Shown: positions 29,588-40,837 of the stretch, one piece after another
Layout of the letters: each line of letters opens with the position of its first letter
Numbering within the stretch: position 1 is the first letter of the stretch
Origin: Acholoe squamosa
Taxonomy: Eukaryota; Annelida; Polychaeta; Phyllodocida; Polynoidae
Assembly: GCA_949317995.1 (NCBI GenBank)
Contig: OX439046.1
Coordinates: 39,530,002-39,594,001 of the forward strand
DNA: 64,000 nt
Direction: 5' to 3'
Notes under the pieces: model-generated
Seen by the model: the letters and a program-made list of their open reading frames with translations, nothing else
Databases searched by the model: none
Told to the model about the DNA's origin: nothing
Position numbers and translations under genes: made by a program

Positions 29588-30272
29588 ATAGTTCCTGTAC
29601 CCCCGAGAATTATTTTGTACTTGCATATTCCTCAGTTCCCTCAAGAATCGTTTAATATCCACAAGAATTGTTTTTGTACATGCAGACATTGTTCAGTACC
29701 CGCAAGAATTCTTCAGTACCCGTAAGAATTCTTCAGTACCCACAAGAATTCTTCAGTACCCGCAAAAATCCTTCAGTATCCGCAAGAATCCTTCAGTATC
29801 CACAAGAATCCTTCAGTATCCACAAGATATCTTCAGTATCCGCAAGAATTCTTCAGTACCCGCAAGAATACTTTTTCAGGGGAAAAATTATTTGTGGTAT
29901 GTCCTTTTAGGGGCTCCGTAGGTGCTAACTAGGAAGAAGCAAGTATACAAGAAAAGTAATTTCCCTTCATGCTTGGGGTGTTTTCATAAATATTATTAAC
30001 AATTATTAAGGTAAAAATAACTGTGGTACACCTACATCCTATGTATCTCTTCATAGGGACAAGGTCGTAGACGTGACCACACAATATTTGACATACCCCA
30101 CTTGGCCAGGCTGGTACAGAAATACTTAACATATTTAACCTTCCCTCATATATGGGCCCTATGCCCCAACACTTGTAGTTTGTGTATGCAAAAGGAATAG
30201 ATAATACTGCTAATTTCTTTTGGCCACCCTTGGCCAAGCTACTTGACGACGATCCATGGCTATTGGTCATAT

Positions 30273-30980
30273 ATATGTACATAGGCATGGCAGCTGCTCT
30301 CTTATGCGTGATTCATTACTAAATAGTTTTACCGTGTTAACCAACCACCCCCTTTATCTTTTAAGACTGCATAGACCTATTGCCAACTCCATTTGATAGA
30401 AAGAAAATGGGAAATATGGGTTGCCTCCTTTTGTCAGGAGCGGGGAACCTAGACTGCAGAATTACCCATAAACTGGGGAGCTGGAAATTAAATGGGGACT
30501 AAACCAAATCAGGAGAAGTGGCAGTCTCAGACGTGCCCAGACGGTACCATGTATACAATCTGGGAGAATTGTTATGGATCCACTGATGTTGAAACGGTCA
30601 AAAGGGGTGTTAAAATCCAATTCTTCCCAAACCAGCATTCCTCTGTATAATGGGCCTCTCAGATATTTTTCCCTTTTTGGCCTTTCTACCTTCATTTTAC
30701 ATTTCAGATCGTCCCTAGTCCTATTGTTAAGACTCAGAATCTCATTATTTGGATCTTTCATGTGTCTATACATCATGGATAATAGATGCCATCTCCTTCT
30801 TGTCTCCAGCCTATGCACGTGGCACCTCTTATGTAATTGATTGATTGACATCTCTCCTTATCTTTTTCTTACAGCAAATCCTCAGTGCATTGTTCAGATG
30901 AACTTGTAAATGTTTAACTATTGTGCTTAGGCCTGAGTCATATATAAAGTCAGAGTATTCCATGATTGGAAGTACTGCCT

Positions 30981-30982
<2 letters not shown>
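30273..30982. other. non-coding spacer
   Basis: Between the outer inverted repeat and the TA microsatellite. No gene, repeat or RNA is supported; open frames are short and without motifs. Confidence 0.4.

Positions 30983-31047
<65 letters not shown>
30983..31047. repeat. (TA)n microsatellite
   Basis: About 32 uninterrupted TA dinucleotides. Confidence 0.98.
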
Positions 31048-31050
<3 letters not shown>

Positions 31051-31254
31051 TTGGTTTATATAAAAACCGGTTTTCCTAAGCTGCTGTCACCTGTGTGCCA
31101 CCTTGTGGTCAAGGTCATTGAAGGCAGATATATCTACATAGAATTCAGGTGGCAACAACATAGAGTTGTTTGGTGTATGCACATTCAAGTATCTAGTTAT
31201 TACGAGCAAAATCCAAGACAATATGTCATTCCCTTGGCTCCTAGTAACTTGATT

Positions 31255-31327
31255 GCCTGGTTAGCTCAGCCAGGAGCGCAGAGGTGTTTAAATGCAGGGG
31301 CCAAGGGTTCAATTCCTGCCTAAGCTG
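31255..31327 (+). repeat. tRNA-derived SINE head
   Basis: A box TAGCTCAGCCAGG and perfect-looking B box GGTTCAATTCC with about 35 bp between them; acceptor and anticodon stems are degraded. This is the promoter region of a tRNA-derived SINE rather than a functional tRNA. The ~200 bp upstream and downstream may be the rest of a composite repeat, but boundaries were not found. Confidence 0.55.
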
Positions 31328-32396
31328 ATGTTTTGTAGGTGCTTTGAGCCTGCCGGTTCTAGTAATGAAGTTTGCAACAGGCACAGTCACAGAGGAACAA
31401 GCTCCATTCATAAATATCCATTAGCATATAATAAGACATGGTCTAGTCCCACTTTATGGACTGGATGATCATGTCTGGAGAAGTGGGGGTTGTAAGTGTG
31501 TGCATGTGTGTTGTACTTTTCTTCTTGTTTTTTTTTTTAAATTGGGGACTAGGTGTGTAACGTGGCATTTACCTCTTCTGACCACTACTGCGTGAATGAC
31601 CGATTGACCGGTGGCCTCTACCTTCACGGGTTTGTCTCACTCTCCCCCTACCAGTGTTGTTAGGTGGGTGCTAACACTATATATATGTGGATTAGTAGGG
31701 ACTCTGTAGGGGAGTGTGGTGCCATCCACCCCTCCAACACACAGTGTGTGCCCTGGTCAGGTGAGGCCACCACCCTTTGAGGGGGTGGGTGGGTGTGTGT
31801 CTGCCACCCTGGTCTCTCCCTGTTGTTTACAGGGGCCCATTTTTCCACATGGTTACTGGTGGAGTTTTAAGGTCTATATGGGGTTCACAAGTTCATCGTT
31901 TTGATCTCCCATATTCCTAGGTCTAACTGGACCTATTTTATTCATGCGGTTTCGCCCTCTGGGCGTCTCATCAGGTGGAACTGACAGAGGAAATTTTTCA
32001 GCCATTTTTTAGTGACTCACTGGTCAATAAAACATTCTTTAGTGAAACTTAATTTTTCTTAATGTAGGGTAGCTCCCCTGTTTTTTAGTGCTCTGTACCT
32101 AAGTACATGTGTGTGAGGCCCCGTAAAGGTCGGGGGACATTTCTTAGTAGTGTACGGCTAACGACCTGAGATTTGATGGGTTTTGTTACAGTGACATTTG
32201 GTGGGTGTTTAGCCATATTTGCCGTCCTTCGTATTCATGCCTGTGGGCATTTGGTACGAAGTTTCTCTATCCATTTTTATTCTATGAGTGAGAGGAGTCT
32301 CATCCCCTCTTCACTCTTAGGATGTCTACTCACAAAGTCTTCAATGTAGAACTTCTTATCTGCCGATTGTTCATGGTCCTTCTGATTGAAGTGCCA
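31328..32396. other. non-coding region between SINE head and E4 LTR
   Basis: Contains a T-run (about 31530) and a small perfect hairpin CGCCC-TCT-GGGCG near 31955. No gene is supported. Confidence 0.4.
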
Positions 32397-32709
32397 TATA
32401 ACGGTTTGTTTCGACTTATATGTTGGGTGGCTCTTTGGCTCGCTTAACACTAGAGATACCAACACAACACGAGGAGTTCGGGTTGGGCAAAGCCCCAGAC
32501 TTCCTACCGCTCGGGTAGGCCTTTAATGGCTAAGTAAGCACACGTCTGGACTGGACTATGTCCAGTCCCCTTCTGCGGTTCATCCAGCTCCTTAGTAGGA
32601 GCTGGACGCGAGGCGTGGTGCTGCCCCCTCTTGTACCAAACGAGGACCACACGAACACATCTCTCGGATGAAGTGCACTAATATATACACAACGATGCCA
32701 GCCCCTACA
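32397..32709 (-). repeat. E4 3' LTR (E1 family, degenerate)
   Basis: The reverse complement aligns with the E1 LTR: start TGTAGGGGCTGGCATC, then 'agagatgtgttcgtgtgg' and the 'ggactgga' block, ending near ATATA. It is about 50 bp shorter than the E1 LTR through internal deletions, with many substitutions, so it is much older than E1. Confidence 0.85.
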
Positions 32710-33422
32710 CCACCCCCCTAGACTTTACCTAGGGTAGGTGTTAAAAATACCTATTGTTAAAGTTATATAACAGTATATACATAGGTAAGTCTATTATAAC
32801 AATGTTGTACAAAGTGTATGACATTAAGGGGCATTATAAATAATATGTACATAATAATAGGCATCGTCACATATAACCCGAAGTAACTATATAATAACAT
32901 AAATAGGAGGTTGTGCCTTATGCACCATCAACCTATGGTGGAATATATGAGTAACAGTGTTACAAAGTTATTATAGTTAAGACATGTTTAAATGTATATT
33001 GTTATTAAGGAGATTACATGGTGTAGTACTATATACAATATGAAATATCATTGACCCGAGAGGTAAGGTAACCCGAAAAGAAAAAAAATTTAAAAAAAAT
33101 TTTATGTTTAGTTTATATAAAAATATAGTTTATAGAAAATTATACTATACATAGAAATATGCCTTTAAGAGGTGTCCTACCGGAGTAGCAGAATCACCCT
33201 TACAATAAAACTAAACTTCCGGCGAACCTGGAACGACTGGTTTCTGCAGCTCCATACGGCGACAAACAAGTGGTGGCAAGCCACGTTGCTGTATGTAGTG
33301 CCCTGGTGAGGATGGGAAGATGGAGCCCCCTGTTCGTGTGGTAATCCATGAGTGGTTTGGGTGGCGTCCATCTTGGCTGCAGGTCGTCATTCCAGTCTGT
33401 CGGATCCGAGTAGTCCCCCGAG

Positions 33423-36400
33423 AAATTAATCTCTGGCATATCATATGCCTTTACCCTCGGGTACTAATGAGGGGAAGCCGGCAGATGGACACTTACAAGT
33501 CCTCAGACTCATCGTCAGTGTCCATCTTCTCAGCTGGCTTCGAGTTAAGTACGGGAACCGAGCTGCTGCTGCCTTTAGAAAGGAGCTTAAGGGCTTCGGT
33601 GCTCGGGTCACTGAGTAGGCTCAGAGCACCCATGCCCTCAGAGAGGCTGTCCCCCGCTGCCTCGGCTTCGGCACCCGAAGGGATGACTAGAGACGACGCG
33701 GTGCCGTCCCAGTCATCCAGGTGCTTGCCAAAGCAGAGGAAGAACTTCAAGTCCGCCTCCTTGTACCTATTAATGTACTTTAAGTTCTCAGCAGCTTGGA
33801 AATCCTTAAGCTTCTCGGCTTCCCTCTGTTTCTCCCTGCAGGATTTATAGGCCTCCTCGACCCGCTTTATCTCCTGCTCCTTAATTTTGTCTTCCTCCCT
33901 CTTCTGGATCTCATAGACCAGATTGAAGGTGGCTTCAGTCATGGTTCGCCAGAAGTCGATTGAATTCTGGCGATGCAAGGACTGCCACTCGCCCATCAGG
34001 TTGTTCTTGATCTGGCAGGTACGTACGTCTCTATGATCGACGAACGTATCCGGATCCTGAAGGCCCGACAGGGTGCTAGCTATCAACCCCATGAAGGGGA
34101 CCCGAGGGCCCGCGGATGGGGTAGTAGTCGTCGCCGGTGCTGGAGGTTGCACAGTAACAGGCGGAGTGCCTGCGGAAGGGACCTCGGAACCCTCGATCAT
34201 CGTACCTCCCCGGCCTCGGCCGTAGCCAGGAGCCGCTCGGGTGGAATCAATTCCACCACGGCCTCTACCCCCAGCTTTAGCTCGACCCGAGGAGGTAAGG
34301 ACCCGGATGGGACACCGAAGAAGGTACTCCAGTCTTCCTGACTTTCAGTGGCTTCACCCGTGGGGCGCTGTGGTGGCGTCGTGATGCCTGGCTGACCACC
34401 CAATGGGTCTGGTTGCCAGGCATATCCAAAGCCGAGACTTGTTGTCCCGACTCGCGACGATCAGCTGGATTCGCTGGTCCCTATTGCCTGCCGAGCTTAT
34501 GGATCGGTCTGCGCGGGTCCGTTTAGAGGTGGTTGTGTCCGGAGCCGAAGCCCCAGTGGTTCCCTTCAAACGAGCCTGCTTTCCCTTCTCTCGTTTGTCA
34601 TCACCCTGCCACTTTTTAACCTTCAGATGCACCTCGGTGGGCATTCCGAATTTAGTAATGGAGGGGTTTACTGCAAAATAAGTGGTAATATTACCACTCC
34701 TCCCACTTCGCCAGTAGCTCGTTGAGGCACTTTACCGCACGCTTTCATGGGCACTTTACCGCACGGTACCATGGGCTTTCTGTAGATGCAGAGCCAGGTC
34801 CCGCCACCGGTTGGTCATGAAGGTGCCGTCACACAGCTTGCTGGGGCGCTCTCCAGGGACACACCTCATCAAGGGCTTATGGTGCATATGGTGCTCCACA
34901 ACGTGCCTGGCGAAACGAGGCTTTGTATTAAAGATCTTCTCCCCGGTGAGTGAGAGCTGACACGACTCAAATCCACTTCTGATTCTCATCCTTTGGGACG
35001 AAATTAATCTCTGGCATATCATATGCCTTTACCCTCGGGTACTAATGAGGGGAAGCCGGCAGATGGACACTTACAAGTCCTCAGACTCATCGTCAGTGTC
35101 CATCTTCTCAGCTGGCTTCGAGTTAAGTACGGGAACCGAGCTGCTGCTGCCTGTAGAAAGGAGCTTAAGGGCTTCGGTGCTCGGGTCACTGAGTAGGCTC
35201 AGAGCACCCATGCCCTCAGAGAGGCTGTCCCCCGCTGCCTCGGCTTCGGCACCCGAAGGGATGACCAGAGACGACGCGGTGCCGTCCCAGTCATCCAGGT
35301 GCTTGCCAAAGCAGAGGAAGAACTTCAAGTCCGCCTCCTTGTACCTATTAATGTACTTTAAGTTCTCAGCAGCTTGGAAATCCTTAAGCTTCTCAGCTTC
35401 CCTCTGTTTCTCCCTGCAGGATTTATAGGCCTCCTCGACCCGCTTTATCTCCTGCTCCTTAATTTTGTCTTCCTCCCTCTTCTGGATCTCATAGACCAGA
35501 TTGAAGGTGGCTTCAGTCATTGTTCGCCAGAAGTCGATTGACTTCTGGCGATGCAAGGACTGCCACTCGCCCATCAGGTTGTTCTTGATCTGGCAGGTAC
35601 GTACGTCTCTATGATCGACGAACGTATCCGGATCCTGAAGGCCCGACAGGGTGCTAGCTATCAACCCCATGAAGGGGACCCGAGGGCCCGCGGATGGGGT
35701 AGTAGCCGTCGCCGGTGCTGGAGGTTGCACAGTAACAGGCGGAGTGCCTGCGGAAGGGACCTCGGAACCCTCGATCATCGTACCTCCCCGGCCTCGGCCG
35801 TAGCCAGGAGCCGCTCGGGTGGAATCAATTCCACCACGGCCTCTACCCCCAGCTTTAGCTCGACCCGAGGAGGTAAGGACCCGGATGGGACACAGAAGAA
35901 GGTACTCCAGTCTTCCTGACCTTCAGTGGCTTCACCCGTGGGGCGCTGTGGTGGCGTCGTGATGCCTGGCTGACCACCCAATGGGTCTGGTTGCCAGGCA
36001 TATCCAAAGCCGAGACTTGTTGTCCCGACTCGCGACGATCAGCTGGATTCGCTGGTCCCTATTGCCTGCCGAGCTTATGGATCGGTCTGCGCGGGTCCGT
36101 TTAGAGGTGGTTGTGTCCGGAGCCGAAGCCCCAGTGGTTCCCTTCAAACGAGCCTGCTTTCCCTTCTCTCGTTTGTCATCACCCTGCCACTTTTTAACCT
36201 TCAGATGCACCTCGGTGGGCATTCCGAATTTAGTAATGGAGGGGTTTACTGCAAAATAAGTGGTAATATTACCACTCCTCCCACTTCGCCAGTAGCTCGT
36301 TGAGGCACTTTACCGCACGCTTTCATGGGCACTTTACCGCACGGTACCATGGGCTTTCTGTAGATGCAGAGCCAGGTCCCGCCACCGGTTGGTCATGAAG

Positions 36401-39035
36401 GTGCCGTCACACAGCTTGCTGGGGCGCTCTCCAGGGACACACCTCATCAAGGGCTTATGGTGCATATGGTGCTCCACAACGTGCCTGGCGAAACGAGGCT
36501 TTGTATTAAAGATCTTCTCCCCGGTGAGTGAGAGCTGACACGACTCAAATCCACTTCTGATTCTCATCCTTTGGGACGAAATTAATCTCTGGCATATCAT
36601 ATGCCTTTACCCTCGGGTACTAATGAGGGGAAGCCGGCAGATGGACACTTACAAGTCCTCAGACTCGTCGTCAGTGTCCATTTTCTCAGCTGGCTTCGAG
36701 TTAAGTACAGGAGCCGAGCTGCTGCTACCTTTAGTAAGGAGCTTAAGGGCTTCAGTGCTCGGGTCACTGAGTAGGCTCAGAGCACCCATGCCCTCAGAGG
36801 GCCTGTCACCCGCTGCCTCAGCTTCGGCACCCGAAGGGATGACTAGAGACAACGCAGTGCCATCCCAGTCATCCAGGTGCTTGCCAAAGCAGAGGAAGAA
36901 CTTCAAGTCTGCCTCCTTGTACCTATTAATGTACTTTCAGTTCTCAGCAGCTTGGAAATCCTTAAGCTTCTCGGCTTCCCCCTGTTTCTCCCTGCAGGAT
37001 TTATAGGCCTCCTCGACCCGCTTTATCTCCTGCTCCTTAATTTTGTCTTCCTCCCTCTTCTGGATCTCATAGACCAGATTGAAGATTGACTTCTGGCGAT
37101 GCAAGGACTGCCACTCGCCCATCAGGTTGTTCTTGATCTGGCAGGTACGTACGTCTCTATGATCGACGAACGTATCCGGATTCTGAAGGCCCGACAGGGT
37201 GCTAGCTATCAACCCCATGAAGGGGACCTGAGGGCCCGCGGATGGGGTAGTAGTCGTCGCCAGTGCTGGAGGGTGCACAGTAACAGGCGGAGTGCCTGCG
37301 GAAGGGACCTCGGAACCCTCGATCATCGTACCTCCCCGGCCTCGGCCGTAGCCAGGAGCCGCTCGGGTGGAATCAATTCCACCACGGCCTCTACCCCCAG
37401 CTTTAGCTCGACCCGAGGAGGTAAGGACCCGGATGGGACACCGAAGAAGGTACTCCAGTCTTCCTGACTTTCAGTGGCTTCACCCGTGGGGCGCTGTGGT
37501 GGCGTCGTGATGCCTGGCTGACCACCCAATGGGTCTGGTTGCCAGGCATATCCAAAGCCGAGACTTGTTGTCCCGACTCGCGACGATCAGCTGGATTCGC
37601 TGGTCCCTATTGCCTGCCGAGCTTATGGATCGGTCTGCGCGGGTCCGTTTAGAGGTGGTTGTGTCCGGAGCCGAAGCCCCAGTGGTTCCCTTCAAACGAG
37701 CCTGCTTTCCCTTCTCTCGTTTGTCATCACCCTGCCACTTTTTAACCTTCAGATGCACCTCGGTGGGCATTCCGAATTTAGTAATGGAGGGGTTTACTGC
37801 AAAATAAGTGGTAATATTACCACTCCTCCCACTTCGCCAGGAGCTCGTTGAGGCACTTTACCGCACGCTTTCATGGGCACTTTACCGCATGGTACCATGG
37901 GCTTTCTGTAGATGCAGAGCCAGGTTCCGCCACCGGTTGGTCATGAAGGTGCCGTCACACAGCTTGCTGGGGCGCTCTCCAGGGACACACCTCATCAAGG
38001 GCTTATGGTGCATATGGTGCTCCACAACGTGCCTGGCGAAACGAGGCTTTGTATTAAAGATCTTCTCCCCGGTGAGTGAGAGCTGACACGACTCAAATCC
38101 ACTTCTGATTCTCATCCTTTGGGACGAAATTAATCTCTGGCATATCATATGCCTTTACCCTCGGGTACTAATGAGGGGAAGCCGGCAGATGGACACTTAC
38201 AAGTCCTCAGACTCGTCGTCAGTGTCCATTTTCTCAGCTGGCTTCGAGTTAAGTACAGGAGCCGAGCTGCTGCTACCTTTAGTAAGGAGCTTAAGGGCTT
38301 CAGTGCTCGGGTCACTGAGTAGGCTCAGAGCACCCATGCCCTCAGAGGGCCTGTCACCCGCTGCCTCAGCTTCGGCACCCGAAGGGATGACTAGAGACAA
38401 CGCAGTGCCATCCCAGTCATCCAGGTGCTTGCCAAAGCAGAGGAAGAACTTCAAGTCTGCCTCCTTGTACCTATTAATGTACTTTCAGTTCTCAGCAGCT
38501 TGGAAATCCTTAAGCTTCTCGGCTTCCCCCTGTTTCTCCCTGCAGGATTTATAGGCCTCCTCGACCCGCTTTATCTCCTGCTCCTTAATTTTGTCTTCCT
38601 CCCTCTTCTGGATCTCATAGACCAGATTGAAGATTGACTTCTGGCGATGCAAGGACTGCCACTCGCCCATCAGGTTGTTCTTGATCTGGCAGGTACGTAC
38701 GTCTCTATGATCGACGAACGTATCCGGATTCTGAAGGCCCGACAGGGTGCTAGCTATCAACCCCATGACGGAGACCTGAGGGCCCGCGGATGGGGTAGTA
38801 GTCGTCGCCAGTGCTGGAGGGTGCACAGTAACAGGCGGAGCCAGGAGCCGCTCGGGTGGAATCAATTCCACCACGGCCTCTACCCCCAGCTTTAGCTCGG
38901 CCCGAGGAGGTCAGGACCCAGATGGGACACCAAAGAAGGTACTCCAGTCTTCCTAACTTTCAGTGGCTTCACCCGGGGGGCGCTGTGGTGGCGTGGTGGT
39001 GCCTGGCTGACCACCCAATGGGTCTGGGTGCCAGG
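33423..39035 (-). repeat. 1.58-kb tandem array of ORF3-tail/3'UTR units
   Basis: The landmark AAATTAATCTCTGGC occurs at 33423, 35001, 36579 and 38127. That gives units of 1578, 1578 and 1548 bp (the third lacks a 30-bp piece) and a partial fourth unit truncated at the E3 LTR. Each junction fuses 3' non-coding sequence to the middle of ORF3. Units 1 and 2 are nearly identical, and units 3 and 4 share private substitutions (for example the loss of 30 bp), which implies repeated unequal exchange. Confidence 0.95.
33493..39020 (-). pseudogene. E4 ORF3 remnants, four partial copies
   Basis: Each unit encodes, in broken frames, the C2H2-like finger region, the Lys-rich segment, the Gly/Arg-rich segment and the coiled-coil tail ending in a DDWDG-type motif, homologous to E1 ORF3 (best frames: 33493-34200, 34354-34644, 34756-35022 and their repeats). 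About 300 nt between the NQKW and ESCQ positions of ORF3 is deleted in every unit. In three units a new 88-aa frame (34756-35022, 36334-36600, 37882-38148) starts in the duplicated 3'UTR and reads into the zinc fingers. Confidence 0.85.
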
Positions 39036-39390
39036 TGTAATGGTTTAGTCTTACGGACTTGGTGGTTCGGGCCTTACTAATCGGGAAAGAAGGAGTAAGG
39101 CGGTGATTCAAGTGTATGCCAATGGATGATTTATTACATGAACACTCACGGCTACCCGGTAGATGGTACAAGGGCAGCTAATGCATAAAGATATTTACAT
39201 GATCAGAGGCCAGGAGGGCCTCTGACGTAGCGGCTGAGCCCCGGTCTTTATATATGGACCTAGGTGTTCGTCGTCAGATGTCCCCACAGACCCGGATCGG
39301 ATCCGGAACCTGAGGAACACCCAACGACTGGACTCACCCGCCACGCCAGACGGTACCCACCACTATGGTTTATATTAACGTACCTCTACA
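39036..39390 (-). repeat. E3 3' LTR
   Basis: 355 bp, sense strand TGTAGAGGTACG...ACCATTACA, about four-fifths identical to the 375-bp E2 LTR. It has a TATA-like box and AATAAA in matching places. The preceding E4 bases are CAGG; the partner duplication is beyond the window. Confidence 0.9.
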
Positions 39391-40462
39391 CTACTCCCCC
39401 AGACATTTAGGAAGGAGTTATAACTATTGTATTATTATATAGGGATAACATTACGATATGTCTTTACCCTAATAATAGAGGTACAACCATAGATATAACA
39501 TTAACATCATGTACAGTATCATTCGAAAGATATTTTGATATACCCGATAGTATTTATAGTTACGGATTAACAAACAGGATGATCGATATAGTTCGAATAT
39601 GTGGAAAATAACAGTTGTGTGTAACGAAACTGTTAAGTAATGAATTAAACTACATAATAACATCCTAATGAGTTTGTAATTATTAATATCAAAGTGATTA
39701 TGTAGTCTTGAAAAAGACTGTCAACGTAACTATACTATCTAGTGATACTTTTTAATTTATGAACATCAAATCCGTTAGAGGTTCTATGTTTTAGAAACCT
39801 TATGACATGTAACCGTTATGATTTATACACTTGAAAAAAAATAGGTAGAGTAACGTATATGACATCATCATGTATTAAATAACCACCATAGCACCAGATA
39901 ATTATTATTATACAAAAATATGTCACGCAGGACAATTATGATAGTCTGGTGAATATGTACTATATAGGTATTGGATCATGTTAAGTGATATGAACAGTGA
40001 CAAGAGATCCGTATTAATATTAACCCGTCTGACACTATGTAATAACATATCATCATAGTGTAAATATACATATAGATATAGTATTCATAAGGATAGTGAG
40101 GTTATATACATGACTATATATGTACAGAATGCTGTTGATGTCTTGTGCCACAGTCTTCCGGATGCCTTGTAGGTAGGTTGTGTGGTCAGCTAACCACGGG
40201 ATGGACGTGCTAAAGTCTATTGTTATCCAGTAGAGGTTATATATATAGAGACATGGAAGTTGAATTAGGGGCAGCTACCCACAATCCTCTAGAAGTGCTA
40301 TTGTTCATAAGTAGATCCGAATGGTGTGAAGTAAATAGTCCGGTAGTCAACAGGTAATAATAGTAATCCTTTTGTGTGTTGTTGACATAGTGTTAGTCCA
40401 AAATTGGTTGATCTGGAAGTAATAAACAGGGTAGAAAAGTCCATTCGGTACATCAGTAGAAT
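39391..40462 (-). other. E3 3' non-coding region, first part
   Basis: AT-rich and homologous to the E2 region 40838-42402. It starts with the polypurine tract (complement of CTACTCCCCCAGAC). A perfect hairpin AGTCTT-GAAA-AAGACT at 39704-39719 and a GTGGT...ACCAC hairpin near 40180-40195 are both conserved in E2. It ends with GAAT, the E2 target site. Confidence 0.75.
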
Positions 40463-40837
40463 TATAAGGGTTTGTGGCCTTACGGATCTGGGGGGTTCGG
40501 GTCTTACGATTCGAAAGAAAGAGTAAGACGGTAATTCAAGTGTATGCCAACGGTTAGTTTATTTCTTAGTGTACACTCACGGCTGCCGGATGGTATAGAA
40601 CAAGCAGCTAAGATGGATGGAAAAATGATCTACATGGTGCGGAGGCCTGGAGGGCCTCTGACGTAGCGACTGAGCCCTGGGCTTTATATAAGGACCCAGG
40701 TGTTCGTCGTCAGATGTCCCCACAGACCCGGATCGGTGCTGCCACCTATCCGGAACCTGAGGAACGTCCGACGACTCGACTCACCCGCCACGTCAGATGG
40801 TACCCAACTCTATGGTTAGACAATGCGTACCTCTACA
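40463..40837 (-). repeat. E2 3' LTR
   Basis: Sense strand begins TGTAGAGGTACGC; the terminal CA is mutated (plus-strand start TATAAGGG instead of TGTAAGGG). Contains a TATA box (complement of TTTATATAAG) and a polyadenylation signal. Confidence 0.95.

Larger units (their letters stand above)
28674..29920. repeat. foldback element with 20-bp minisatellite arms
   Basis: Ends are inverted (left TACGGAGCCCCTAAAAGGAC, right GTCCTTTTAGGGGCTCCGTA). The left arm holds 13 copies of a 20-bp unit TGCGGGTACTGAACAATTCT (28731-28990), with the last bases alternating TCC/TCT to give a 40-bp higher-order period. The right arm holds about nine copies in inverse orientation (29693-29873) with GAAGAATTC instead of GAACAATTC. 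A third, diverged 20-bp array lies at about 29036-29150. This is Drosophila FB-like architecture; no ORF is credible. The centre is interrupted by the LTR-like element at 29340-29587. Confidence 0.8.
27012..30272. repeat. outer 34-bp perfect inverted repeat enclosing a 3.26-kb segment
   Basis: 27012-27045 is the exact reverse complement of 30239-30272 (core ATGACCAATAGCCATGGATC). Matching stops at both sides. The enclosed segment contains two further large inverted repeats side by side, so the whole unit could be a foldback-type transposon or a palindromic rearrangement. No transposase is visible and no target duplication is evident. Confidence 0.8.
32397..39035 (-). mobile_element. E4: 3' part of an E1-family element, tandemly amplified
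   Basis: On the minus strand this begins (at 32709, going left) with an LTR related to E1, preceded by a polypurine tract and a 3' non-coding region alignable to that of E1, then the ORF3 tail. From 33423 onward the ORF3 3' half plus the start of the 3' region is repeated in tandem. Gag and pol are absent: the element is cut at 39035, where the E3 LTR begins. Frameshifts, stops and internal deletions make it dead. Confidence 0.85.

Noticed and set aside
31255..31327. Functional tRNA gene
   Set aside because: Boxes A and B are good but acceptor and anticodon stems do not pair properly; better explained as a SINE head.
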